From JACKII01 sp965222315 (GTDB lineage Bacteria > Pseudomonadota > Alphaproteobacteria > Bin95): 64,000 nt of DNA. The DNA is taken from assembly GCA_965222315.1 (NCBI GenBank), contig OZ244951.1, positions 3,410,001-3,474,000 of the forward strand, read 5' to 3'. The position numbers were made by a program, and so were the translations under genes. The notes beneath the pieces are model-generated. The model ran no database searches. It was not told the origin of the DNA and saw only the letters and a list, made by a program, of their open reading frames with translations. This document shows positions 34,284 to 42,266 of this stretch, one piece after another (position 1 is the stretch's first letter; every line of letters starts with the position of its first letter).

Positions 34284-34395
34284 TCTACATTTATCTACAA
34301 AAATCTACATTTTGGCCCGAAAATGTAGATGTCGGGTTTATGTGATGTAGATGAAATGTAGACCTCATGTAGACCCAATGTAGATATCATGTCGA
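34284..34395. repeat. Helically phased TCTACA/TGTAGA hexamer array
   Basis: TCTACA occurs at 34284, 34294 and 34304, then its complement TGTAGA at 34324, 34346, 34357, 34368 and 34380, with a one-base variant (TGTCGA) at 34390. Start-to-start distances are 10, 10, 20, 22, 11, 11, 12 and 10, i.e. one or two DNA turns. The switch of orientation is centred on a perfect inverted repeat with 11-base arms, ATCTACATTTT (34303-34313) and AAAATGTAGAT (34320-34330), with loop GGCCCG. The block is AT-rich in a GC-rich genome. I know no family that matches. Confidence 0.75.
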
Positions 34396-34505
34396 CGGGC
34401 GGCATAGGCCGTATCAGCGGCAGCGCGTAGTGACCTTCCCTCACCCTACCGAAGGAAGGTTAACAACCAGTTGAGAGTGGCCATCGCCGCCAACGCTTCC
34501 TCCCC

Positions 34506-34640
34506 GTTATACCAAAGGCAGAGGATGCTGATCTTCACCTCGAGTAGCCCCGGATCGCGGTCAGGGGCCTATCGAGAGGCCGGCGACTTTATCCCTCGAT
34601 ACGCCGGCTCCGCCGGCACTCGGGATGAAAGAGACGGGGG
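34506..34640 (+). repeat. Structured dispersed repeat, copy A (about 133 bp)
   Basis: It runs from TTATACCAAAGGCAGAGG to about GAGACGGGG. It has internal dyads: GCCCCGGA with TCAGGGGC, TATCGAG (34570) with CTCGATA (34595), and GCCGGC-TCC-GCCGGC. An inverted copy of about 90 percent identity by eye lies at 37187-37322. There is no coding frame or transposase, so this is an intergenic repeat of REP/ERIC-like character. Confidence 0.75.
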
Positions 34641-34671
34641 GTCAAAACAAACCCGCCACTGAAGTAACACC

Positions 34672-35988
34672 CTAAAACGCCAGCAGATTGTCCCGGAACT
34701 GCTCGTGTTCGTAGGCCTTGCGCACCAGTCCGCGCTCCTGCAACGCAGGCACCAGCCCGTCCTCAATCTCCGCCAGGATGCGGCGGTTCAGGTTGGGCAT
34801 GGTAAACAGGTAGCCGTCGCCACCCACCTCCTCCATCACCTCCCCCATGCGGTCGGCCACGGACTCGCACGTCCCACAGAGCCCGATCGAGTAGTCCACC
34901 GCATTGAAACTCGCCATGGTTTCCCGGATGGAGCGGCCCTTGGCCATCGCCCGGAACTGCTCCAGATTCAGTTGGTGGCCGTTGGTGGTGACGTCGTCCG
35001 GCAACGGCTTGTCCAGGTCGAACCGGCCAAAGTCGATATTCGTCACCTTGCCGAAATGCGCCAGCCGCTGCTCGATCTGCGCGTCAGCGTGGGCCTGGCG
35101 CATATTCCGGCGCTCCTCCGCCTCTGCCTGGGTTTCGCCCAGGATCGGATTGATCAGGTAGAGCACCTTGCAGTCGTCCGGGTTCCGGCCCGCCGCGATC
35201 ATGTAGTTGGATATGTCCTGCCGGTACTCGCGCATCGCCTCGATGCCCTTGGCATTCACCACGATGGTGTCAGCGTGCGCACCAGCGAACTTGCGGCCCC
35301 TCGCCGAGCCGCCCGCCTGGGCGATCACCGGCTGGCCCTGAGGACAGGGGCCGGAATTCAGCGGCCCGCGCGTCTGGTAATACTGCCCCTCATAGTGCAC
35401 GCCATGCACCTTACTCGGGTCCACCAGCACACCGCTTTCCCGGTCAGCCGGCATCGCCCCCGGCTCCCACGAGCCCCAGAGCTTGCGGCAGACCTCCATA
35501 TACTCGTCCGCCATGTCATAGCGCAGGTCGTGCTCCGGCATGCCGTCCATGCCGAAATTCATCGCCGCGAAGTCGGAGGAACCGGTCACGCAGTTCCAGC
35601 CCGCACGCCCGGCCGACACCTGGTCCAGCGTCGCGACAAGCCGCGCCAGCAGATAGGGGTGATAGGCATAGGTCCCAAAGGTCGGGACGATGCCGATCCG
35701 CTCGGTCACCTGGGTCATCAGCGCCGCGACAACCGAGGGGTCCTGGCGCGGCACGGCGATGCCGTTCTTCAGGTAGATCTCGGTCGAGCCACCGAAACTC
35801 TCGCCCACATAGGACGAGTCCTCGATCAGGATGTAGTCGAAACAGGCCCGCTCCAGCGACTGCGCCATGTCCATGAAAAGTTTCGGTTGCATCCAAGTGG
35901 TGCCGATATGGCCGGTCCAGGGCTCGCCCCAAGCCTGCACGCTGGAGCCCTGCAGAAACCAGGCCATGTGAAACGGTTTGGTGGACAT
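34672..35988 (-). CDS. LLM-class flavin monooxygenase, NtaA/SnaA/DszA family
   Basis: This 438-residue FMNH2-dependent monooxygenase is of the NtaA/SnaA/DszA group, which includes nitrilotriacetate, EDTA and dibenzothiophene-sulfone oxygenases. Typical elements are the N-terminal HMAWFLQGSSVQAWGEPWTG, TFGTYAYHPYLLARLVATLD, SAGRAGWNCVTGS near residue 130 and PVIAQAGGSARGRKFAGAHAD near 215. It needs a separate flavin reductase, not visible nearby. It is the largest gene in the segment flanked by inverted repeats. Confidence 0.85.
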   Translation of the reverse strand: MSTKPFHMAWFLQGSSVQAWGEPWTGHIGTTWMQPKLFMDMAQSLERACFDYILIEDSSYVGESFGGSTEIYLKNGIAVPRQDPSVVAALMTQVTERIGIVPTFGTYAYHPYLLARLVATLDQVSAGRAGWNCVTGSSDFAAMNFGMDGMPEHDLRYDMADEYMEVCRKLWGSWEPGAMPADRESGVLVDPSKVHGVHYEGQYYQTRGPLNSGPCPQGQPVIAQAGGSARGRKFAGAHADTIVVNAKGIEAMREYRQDISNYMIAAGRNPDDCKVLYLINPILGETQAEAEERRNMRQAHADAQIEQRLAHFGKVTNIDFGRFDLDKPLPDDVTTNGHQLNLEQFRAMAKGRSIRETMASFNAVDYSIGLCGTCESVADRMGEVMEEVGGDGYLFTMPNLNRRILAEIEDGLVPALQERGLVRKAYEHEQFRDNLLAF

Positions 35989-36064
35989 CGTTTCGGCTCC
36001 ATTTCAACGAGTGGAAGGGACAATCGCCAGAACCGGCCGCAAACCGACCCGGTCGGCTTACGGG

Positions 36065-36409
36065 CTATACCAGCGGGAACCCAATCGCGGTATTGACCAC
36101 GCTTTTGATCACCTTTAGCGCCGCGTTGATGAGTTTTTCGGCGGCAATCATCACCTGATTGGTCACCAGCGCGATCGCGGCGATCACGTTGTTGCGGACC
36201 ATCCGCATCAGCAGCTTGGCCGTCTTCTGGTTGATCTCGCCTGCCGCGAACGCCTTGCCAATCTCCTTGATCCGCTTGGCCAAGGCCTTGAACTCGATCT
36301 TGACCGTGGTCCGGATGTCGTCCCAGGCATCGGTCGCTATATTTTTGGCCGCCTCGAACATGGGCGGAAAGATATTGGAAACGCTCAACGCATTGATATC
36401 GACAGACAT
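36065..36409 (-). CDS. Uncharacterised amphipathic-helical protein (114 residues)
   Basis: I recognise no family. The product is almost wholly predicted helix, with a Lys-rich middle (KIEFKALAKRIKEIGKAFAAGEINQ) and a long Ala/Ile/Val-rich C-terminal half (AIALVTNQVMIAAEKLINAALKVI) that could associate with membranes. The ATG at 36409 has AAGGG eight bases upstream; a GTG at 36418 is possible. It starts 17 bases after the lipoprotein gene, indicating a two-gene operon of joint function. Confidence 0.65.
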   Translation of the reverse strand: MSVDINALSVSNIFPPMFEAAKNIATDAWDDIRTTVKIEFKALAKRIKEIGKAFAAGEINQKTAKLLMRMVRNNVIAAIALVTNQVMIAAEKLINAALKVIKSVVNTAIGFPLV

Positions 36410-36426
36410 GAGATCCACCCTTCGCT

Positions 36427-37035
36427 TTAGCCGTCAGACCGCTTCTTCAGGACTTCGTTCTTGATCGCCAGCCGCACCGATTGCTGGATGGTCTCCCCTG
36501 CAATGTCGGAGACGATCTGTGGCAGGGCATCGTTTTCCTCGTGGATCAGGCGCAACAGTTCCTGATTGGCCTGCACCACTTTCACCAGCACGACCGTGCA
36601 ATTGCCCTCGCTGACGGCCTCGCTGCCGTCGCCGAAAGATTTGATCGTGCCGGCGATATTCTCTACCTCGCCGAACGCCAGGCCTGAATTGCGGATCGCG
36701 TCTGCACTGGAATCGACCACTGCCTTGATGCCATCACCGACATAGTTTGCAGGCAGGCAGGTGCCCTCGTCATCCAAGGCTTCCGCGCGGTCAACGAAGG
36801 ATTGCAGCCTCGCGCCGGTGCGGGCGTAGAATTCCTGCACGTCCGGGGCCTCGAACTTCCCCGCGGGCTTCGATGCGTTAGCCAACATCTTGCTGAGGAA
36901 CGCGGCAATGTCGGATTGATATGCAGTCAGACCCTGATCGAGAACCGGGTCATAGTCCTCAACGAACTTTACCGTACAGCCCGCAAGAAAAATGACAAAT
37001 AGAAGCCAACTGAACTTCACAGCAGCAATTTTCAT
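36427..37035 (-). CDS. Putative lipoprotein of unknown function (202 residues)
   Basis: This 202-residue protein begins with a basic n-region, a hydrophobic stretch WLLFVIFLAGC and a lipobox LAGC with Cys near residue 20, so it is probably a lipoprotein anchored in the envelope. The mature part is helical and acidic with Cys near residues 93 and 146 that may pair. The C-terminal third (LIHEENDALPQIVSDIAGET) has no family I can name. It is followed by the helical protein gene. Confidence 0.75.
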   Translation of the reverse strand: MKIAAVKFSWLLFVIFLAGCTVKFVEDYDPVLDQGLTAYQSDIAAFLSKMLANASKPAGKFEAPDVQEFYARTGARLQSFVDRAEALDDEGTCLPANYVGDGIKAVVDSSADAIRNSGLAFGEVENIAGTIKSFGDGSEAVSEGNCTVVLVKVVQANQELLRLIHEENDALPQIVSDIAGETIQQSVRLAIKNEVLKKRSDG

Positions 37036-37397
37036 GGCAGCATTTCCAGCAGCAAAAACAATTGTCCGACTAAAAAGCTACCACCCGCCCGGCCGGTCGG
37101 GCAAGCGCTGATCCGTCTTTGCGTTCCCTCTCTGATTTCCTCCACAGCAGCGATTCCACTATTCTACTAATGGCAGGGAGTAATGATCTCCCCCTCTCCT
37201 TCATCCCGAGTGCCGGCGCGGCCGGCGTATCGAGGGATACAGTCGCCGGCCTCTCGATACGCCCCGGACTGCGATCCGGGGCTACTCGAGGTGAAGGTCA
37301 CTATCCTCTGCCCTTGGTATTATAAGAACGCACGCCCTCGGACCGACCTACCGGACCAATCTCAAAATGAACGGTGACATCCGCTACCCGCAATGGC
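37036..37397. other. Intergenic region between the lipoprotein and glpD
   Basis: This stretch holds copy B of the dispersed repeat at 37187-37322. The rest shows no gene; both neighbours are transcribed away from it, so their promoters must lie here. There is a mild AT-rich patch at 37150-37185 and TATTATAAG at 37318-37326, a possible -10-like element toward glpD. Confidence 0.4.
37187..37322 (-). repeat. Structured dispersed repeat, copy B (inverted relative to copy A)
   Basis: Read on the minus strand it matches copy A (34506-34640) at about nine positions in ten. Its dyad GCCCCGGA/TCCGGGGC is perfect, where copy A has one mismatch. The two copies face each other across 2.5 kb containing the LLM monooxygenase and the two orphan genes. 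It is the only inverted pair of long repeats I found in the window. Confidence 0.75.
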
Positions 37398-38969
37398 ATG
37401 TCCGGAGTGATGCTGGCGGATACCGAAACTCCTGACATGCCGGGCGGCGATAAGCAGGCCCCGATCGACCTCCTGATTATCGGCGGCGGGGTGAACGGTT
37501 GCGGCATTGCGCGGGATGCGGCAGGCCGAGGCCTGTCCGTCGCCCTCTGCGAGATGGGAGATCTGGCGCAAGGCACCTCCTCCGCCTCAACCAAACTCTT
37601 CCACGGCGGCCTCCGCTACCTGGAGCATTACGAGTTCCGCCTGGTGCGCGAGTCGCTGATCGAGCGCGAAGTGTTGTTGCAAGCCATGCCGCACATCGCC
37701 TGGCCCATGCGCTTCGTCCTGCCCCACCATAAGGGCCTGCGCCCGGCCTGGCTGCTGCGCGCCGGGCTGTTTCTCTACGACCATCTGGGCGGACGTAAAC
37801 TGCTACCGCCGTCGCGAACGCTGGACTTGCGGCGCGATACGGCGGGCGAGCCGTTAAAGGACCAATACGTCAAAGGCTTTGAGTATTCCGATTGCTGGGT
37901 CGACGATGCCCGGCTCGTGGTTCTAAACGCCCGCGCGGCGGCCGGGCTCGGCGCCTCCATCCGCACCCGCACCAAACTGGTATCGGCACGGCGGACGTCC
38001 GGCGTGTGGGAGGCTAAGATCCGAAACGACGATACCGGAGCCACGGAAACCCTCCTAGCCAAAGCCATCGTCAACGCCGCCGGGCCGTGGGTTGACCGAG
38101 TGCTGGGCCAAGGGCTCGCCAGCAATAACGCGCCGCACATCCGGCTGGTGCGGGGCTCGCACATCGTGACGCGGCGGCTGTTCCCGCACGACCGCTGCTA
38201 CATCTTCCAAAACAGCGACGGGCGCATCGTGTTCGCCATTCCGTACGAACGCGACTTCACCCTGATCGGCACCACCGACAGCGACCATGAGGGCGACCCG
38301 GCCGACGCTGTCTGCACCCCGGCGGAAGCGGATTACCTGCGCGCCGCCGTCTCTGAGTATCTGAAAGAGCCGGTAAGCCCGGAAGACGTGGTCTGGACCT
38401 TCTCCGGCGTCCGCCCCCTCTACGACGACGGCGCCAGCACAGCCAGCCAGGCGACCAGGGACTACGTTCTACAGGTTCAGGACCAGGACGGCGCCTTGCC
38501 GCTGGTCAACGTGTTCGGCGGCAAGATCACCACCTACCGGCGGCTGGCGGAGGCCGTTTTGAGCAAGCTCCGCCCCTACTTCCCCAATATGAGGGAAAGC
38601 TGGACGGCCAGGGCCCCATTGCCCGGCGGCGCCTTCCCGCTGGCCGAGGACCAGGCCCGCATCTGCGCATTGCAAGCGGCCTATCCCTTCCTGGGCGAAG
38701 CCTGGGCCAGCCGCCTCTGGCGGGCCTACGGCACCGAAAGCCACTCCTTGCTGGCCGACGCCCAATCGCGCGAGGATTTGGGCGAAAACTTCGGCGCAAC
38801 TCTTACCGAACGCGAGGTCCGCTGGCTCATGCATCACGAATGGGCACAAACCGCCGGCGACGTGCTCTGGCGGCGCTCCAAACTGGGCCTGCGGCTGGAC
38901 GAGGCAGAGCAGGCCCGCCTAGCCGCCTGGATGGAACAGGCCCAAACCGCTCAGCCGCCTGCCGAATAA
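37398..38969 (+). CDS. glpD: Glycerol-3-phosphate dehydrogenase (FAD, aerobic type)
   Basis: This membrane-associated flavoenzyme of about 523 residues oxidises glycerol 3-phosphate to dihydroxyacetone phosphate, passing electrons to quinone. The FAD motif is DLLIIGGGVNGCGIARDAAG, followed by GTSSASTKLFHGGLRYLEHY, a central VNAAGPWVDRVLGQG and FTLIGTTDSDHEGDP. The start is unclear: GTG 37374 and ATGs 37398, 37410 and 37437 are all possible, none with a good ribosome binding site. The last places the FAD motif about ten residues in, as in relatives. It is convergent with the CoA transferase gene. Confidence 0.9.
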   Translation: MSGVMLADTETPDMPGGDKQAPIDLLIIGGGVNGCGIARDAAGRGLSVALCEMGDLAQGTSSASTKLFHGGLRYLEHYEFRLVRESLIEREVLLQAMPHIAWPMRFVLPHHKGLRPAWLLRAGLFLYDHLGGRKLLPPSRTLDLRRDTAGEPLKDQYVKGFEYSDCWVDDARLVVLNARAAAGLGASIRTRTKLVSARRTSGVWEAKIRNDDTGATETLLAKAIVNAAGPWVDRVLGQGLASNNAPHIRLVRGSHIVTRRLFPHDRCYIFQNSDGRIVFAIPYERDFTLIGTTDSDHEGDPADAVCTPAEADYLRAAVSEYLKEPVSPEDVVWTFSGVRPLYDDGASTASQATRDYVLQVQDQDGALPLVNVFGGKITTYRRLAEAVLSKLRPYFPNMRESWTARAPLPGGAFPLAEDQARICALQAAYPFLGEAWASRLWRAYGTESHSLLADAQSREDLGENFGATLTEREVRWLMHHEWAQTAGDVLWRRSKLGLRLDEAEQARLAAWMEQAQTAQPPAE

Positions 38970-38976
38970 GGCGGCT

Positions 38977-40188
38977 CTAGCCCGCCTTCACCGCCGCCCC
39001 TACCGCCAGCATCGCGTCGATGGCCGCCTCGTCATAGCCAAGCTCCGCCAGCACCTCCCGCGTCTGCTCGCCCAGGCGCGGCGCGGGCAGGGTATCCTTG
39101 CGCATCCCGCCGGAGAACGTGTTAGGCACTTTCGTGTTGAGAATACGCCCCTCGCTCGGATGGTCCGCCTCCGTATAGAAGCCGACATCCTGCAAATGCG
39201 GATCGTCGAGCAGGTCGTCGATGCTGTTGTAGCGCGCCGCGGGCACGTCCTTCTCTGCGAAGATTCCCAGCCATTCGGCGGTCGTTTTCTGGAGCAACCC
39301 CGCCGCCCTTACCTCAAAATACTCGGCCGCGTGGGCAGTCCGGCTGGCGGCGCTGTCGAAGCGCGGGTCGTCCTTCAGTTCAGGCCTGCCGATGGCCTCG
39401 AAGAAGGCGAACGCCTGTGGGTTCGTGTTCGGGCCGACAGTGATGTAGCCGTCCTTCGTCGCCAAGGGCCGGTAATCCGGGCTGAGCAACCGGTTGTCGC
39501 CCGACTCTCCGGCAGGCGGCACGAAGGTCAGCCCGGCCAGATGCTCCGAGGAGACAAAGCTCGCCAGATTTTCCAGCATCGGCGTTTCAATGGCCTCGCC
39601 GACACCGGTTTTCTCCCGCCGGTAGAGCGCGAAGCCAATGCACTGCGCCGCGATCAGGCCGGTGATATGGTCGGTCATCACCATGGGCACGAAGCGTGGC
39701 TCGCCGATGGCGCGCTCGAACGTGCCGGCAACGCCGGACAGGCTCTGGATGATCGGATCATAGGCTGGGCGGTTGTAGTAGCGCCCGCCCTCCCCGAATG
39801 CGACGATCCCGCAATAAATCAGCCGCGGGTTCGCCTGACGCAGCGTCTCATAGTCGAGCCCCGCCCGTGCCAACCCCTGCGGCCTGACATTGGTCACAAA
39901 GACATCCGCCCCGGCGATCAGCTTTTGCAGCGCAGCCAGCCCTTCCGGCTGCTTGATGTCCAGCGCAATCGACCGCTTGTTGCGGTTGAAGTTCATGAAC
40001 TTGCCGGACATGCCGGGATTACGCCCGCCGCGGGCCATGGTACGCAGCAGGTCGCCCTGCGGCGCCTCCACCTTGATCACGTCCGCGCCCTGGTCCGCCA
40101 GCGTGCGTCCGCAAATCGGACCGACCACGACCGTCGTCATGTCGATCACGCGGACCCCGGATAAGGGCCCGCCATTGCCCCCCGCCAT
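38977..40188 (-). CDS. Class III CoA transferase (CaiB/BaiF family)
   Basis: This 403-residue family III CoA transferase has the N-terminal GVRVIDMTTVVVGPICGRTLADQGADVIKVE, here noted only by ends GVRVIDMTTVVVGP and GADVIKVE, then NFNRNKRSIALDIKQPEG, the catalytic Asp region YDPIIQSLSG near residue 145, and IETPMLENLASF. It moves CoA between carboxylic acids. It overlaps the upstream hydratase gene by one base (TAATG), so the two act in sequence, perhaps on a mesaconate- or citramalate-like acid. The acid itself is inferred. Confidence 0.85.
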   Translation of the reverse strand: MAGGNGGPLSGVRVIDMTTVVVGPICGRTLADQGADVIKVEAPQGDLLRTMARGGRNPGMSGKFMNFNRNKRSIALDIKQPEGLAALQKLIAGADVFVTNVRPQGLARAGLDYETLRQANPRLIYCGIVAFGEGGRYYNRPAYDPIIQSLSGVAGTFERAIGEPRFVPMVMTDHITGLIAAQCIGFALYRREKTGVGEAIETPMLENLASFVSSEHLAGLTFVPPAGESGDNRLLSPDYRPLATKDGYITVGPNTNPQAFAFFEAIGRPELKDDPRFDSAASRTAHAAEYFEVRAAGLLQKTTAEWLGIFAEKDVPAARYNSIDDLLDDPHLQDVGFYTEADHPSEGRILNTKVPNTFSGGMRKDTLPAPRLGEQTREVLAELGYDEAAIDAMLAVGAAVKAG

Positions 40189-41051
40189 TAGGCGAAGTCC
40201 ACGTTGATCTCGGCGCAGAGGAAGCCGTCCTTATCCTCGATCCAGCAGGCCTGACCCTCGTCCGTGGTCTTGCCATGCACGGTAATGGTGTCACCGACCC
40301 AGAGCGGCTTGGAGAGGCGCGCGTTCAGGCCGGTGATGGTCTTGTCCGTGTGGCGACAGGCGCAATCGGTCACCAATTGCATGGTCAGGCCGCCATTCTG
40401 AACGGTGTGGTGATAGCCTTCCTCTGTCCGGGTGTAGTCGGCGTCGTAATGGATGCGGTGGGCGTTCCACGAGACCGCGCCGTAGCGAAAATTCATGGTT
40501 TCGGTCAGATGAATGACCTCCCGCCACTCGCTATCCTTCGGCGCTTCCTTTGGCTGGGTGGCGGTTGTCTTCGCGCCCGGCGGCACGGCTTCCCGGTAGA
40601 TGGCGTCGAACTCGTCGACGGCAATCACCTTGCCCCCCGTCTCGAAGGTCAGACGCATGGTCAGGATGCAGATATTGCCGGACCGCCCGCTCTTCGGAAT
40701 GATCGCGGCCACTTCCGCCGTCTTCGTCGCCTCCTGGCCCACCACCAGATTGCCCATGATCTGCACCCGGCGGCCGGCGCCCATGCGGCGCGGCAGCGGG
40801 ATCGGCGGCAGGAACACGCCCTTGTTCGGATGCCCGTCCGGGCCCAGGTCCGACTGGCGGCAGATGTCGGGGAAGAACATGTTGAACCACTGCCGCGGGA
40901 TCGGCGTGCCATTTTTGAAGCTGGCCGGGTCGACGTCCATGGTCGCCGCAACGCGCTGGACGGAGGTCAGGCCCATCTCGTCGACTACCACACGCTTGGT
41001 GCCGATCCATTTTTCCAGTTCCGGCATCGCCGCTTGGACATCGGGGTTCAT
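40188..41051 (-). CDS. Mesaconyl/itaconyl-CoA hydratase-like hotdog protein
   Basis: This 287-residue double-hotdog protein resembles the MaoC-type N-terminal dehydratases that hydrate C4-mesaconyl-CoA or itaconyl-CoA. An N-terminal hotdog half (PRQWFNMFFPDICRQSDLG, PPIPLPRRMGAGRRVQIMG) is followed by a C-terminal half with MNFRYGAVSWNAHRIHYDAD, whose Asn-x-His-x-Ile-His-Tyr segment is the hydratase-2-like active site. Its stop overlaps the start of the CoA transferase gene. Confidence 0.82.
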   Translation of the reverse strand: MNPDVQAAMPELEKWIGTKRVVVDEMGLTSVQRVAATMDVDPASFKNGTPIPRQWFNMFFPDICRQSDLGPDGHPNKGVFLPPIPLPRRMGAGRRVQIMGNLVVGQEATKTAEVAAIIPKSGRSGNICILTMRLTFETGGKVIAVDEFDAIYREAVPPGAKTTATQPKEAPKDSEWREVIHLTETMNFRYGAVSWNAHRIHYDADYTRTEEGYHHTVQNGGLTMQLVTDCACRHTDKTITGLNARLSKPLWVGDTITVHGKTTDEGQACWIEDKDGFLCAEINVDFA

Positions 41052-41231
41052 CTTGGTTTCGCCTTACTTGAGAGCACTGCATGCCAAAGGGCATTGATCG
41101 GCCGAATGTGCCGTCACCGCCGCTTAGGATCAAGCGGTAGCTGCTTTGTGAGGCCGTTGACCCGCCGCCCCTCCAAAGCAAGACTGCTTCCAGCCGCCTG
41201 CCGAAGCTGAAACCCCACCAGGAGCCACCGC

Positions 41232-42266
41232 GTGAAACTCGCCATCGAAATCGGCCGCGTCCGCCCGGGCCAGATGGACCTGATGACCGAATGGGTCCGG
41301 CATGCTGAACGGATGGGCGTCGCTATGGCCTTTTCGTCGGAGGCGTGGTGGAGCGATTCCGCAACCCCGCTCGCTTACCTTGCCGGCCACACCAGCCGCA
41401 TCTGCCTCGCCACGGGCATCATGCAGGTGACGGCCAGAACGCCGGCCATGACCGCCATGACAGCCCTCGCCTTGCACGACATGACCGGCGGCCGTTTCGC
41501 CCTGGGCCTTGGCGCGAGCGGACCGCAGGTGGTCGAGGGCCTGCACGGCGTCCGCTACACCAAGCCCCTCACCCGCTTGCGGGAGACCGTCGAAATCTGC
41601 CGCCAGGTCTTCGCAGGGCAAAAGGTGGAATACCAGGGCCAAACCATCCAATTGCCCCTGCCGGACAGCCAGGGCAAGGCGCTGCGCATCGCCCACGAAC
41701 CCGCCAACATTCCCATCTATCTGGCAACACTTGGCCCCAACGCGCTCCGCTATACGGGCGAGGCTGCGAACGGCTGGCTCGGCACGACCTTCTCGCCGGA
41801 CCATCCGGACGCGCATCTGAACTACATCAGCGAAGGCGCAGCCAAGGCTGGGCGCAGTATTGGCGACCTCGATCTCTGCGTTTCCGCACGGGTGGAGATC
41901 GGCGAGGACGTGGAAGACATGATCGCCCGCCGCAAGCCCGCCGTCGCCTTCAACATGGGCGGCATGGGCTCGGCCACGACCAACTTCTACAACGCCGCCA
42001 TGCAGCGCGCCGGCTTCGCCGACGATGCCCAGGCCGTGCAGGCCCTCTGGCTCAGCCGCAAGCGGGAGGAAGCCGCAGCCCGCGTGCCGGATGCCATGGT
42101 CACCGATTTCCAGATCCTCGGCACACCCGCCATGGTGCGGGAGCGCCTGGCCAAATACCGCGATGCAGGCGTCACCACATTGAAACTCGGTCTCGACAGT
42201 ACACCGCTCGGGCCGGAACGGTTCGCCCTCCTGGAACAGATTGCCGACCTGGTGAAGGAACGCTGA
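41232..42266 (+). CDS. LLM-class flavin/F420-type oxidoreductase
   Basis: This 344-residue luciferase-like TIM-barrel oxidoreductase has RPGQMDLMTEWVRHAERMG, LATGIMQVTARTPAMTAMTA, FALGLGASGPQVVEGLHG and IPIYLATLGPNALRYTGEAA. Family members use FMN or F420, and a cofactor choice cannot be made. The start is GTG at 41232 with GGAG seven bases upstream. Its stop overlaps the next gene's ATG (TGATG), coupling it to a GST. Confidence 0.82.
   Translation: MKLAIEIGRVRPGQMDLMTEWVRHAERMGVAMAFSSEAWWSDSATPLAYLAGHTSRICLATGIMQVTARTPAMTAMTALALHDMTGGRFALGLGASGPQVVEGLHGVRYTKPLTRLRETVEICRQVFAGQKVEYQGQTIQLPLPDSQGKALRIAHEPANIPIYLATLGPNALRYTGEAANGWLGTTFSPDHPDAHLNYISEGAAKAGRSIGDLDLCVSARVEIGEDVEDMIARRKPAVAFNMGGMGSATTNFYNAAMQRAGFADDAQAVQALWLSRKREEAAARVPDAMVTDFQILGTPAMVRERLAKYRDAGVTTLKLGLDSTPLGPERFALLEQIADLVKER

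Larger units (their letters stand above)
34131..34671. other. 541-base non-coding island between convergent genes
   Basis: This gap between the 3' ends of the DUF35 gene and the LLM monooxygenase gene holds, in order, a GC-rich hairpin repeat (34187-34217), an AT-rich array of TCTACA/TGTAGA hexamers (34284-34395) and a structured dispersed repeat (34506-34640). Short open frames here look unlike protein. Because both neighbours end here, the elements are not ordinary promoters of adjacent genes. Confidence 0.6.

Noticed and set aside
34115..34345. Short plus-strand frames across the hexamer array
   Set aside because: They run through hairpin repeats and AT-rich array DNA without a ribosome binding site.
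34284..34395. TGTAGA array as a CRISPR or iteron origin
   Set aside because: The unit is only 6-8 bases with 4-5 base spacers, far too short for CRISPR. No cas gene, rep gene or DnaA boxes are near, so an origin cannot be supported.
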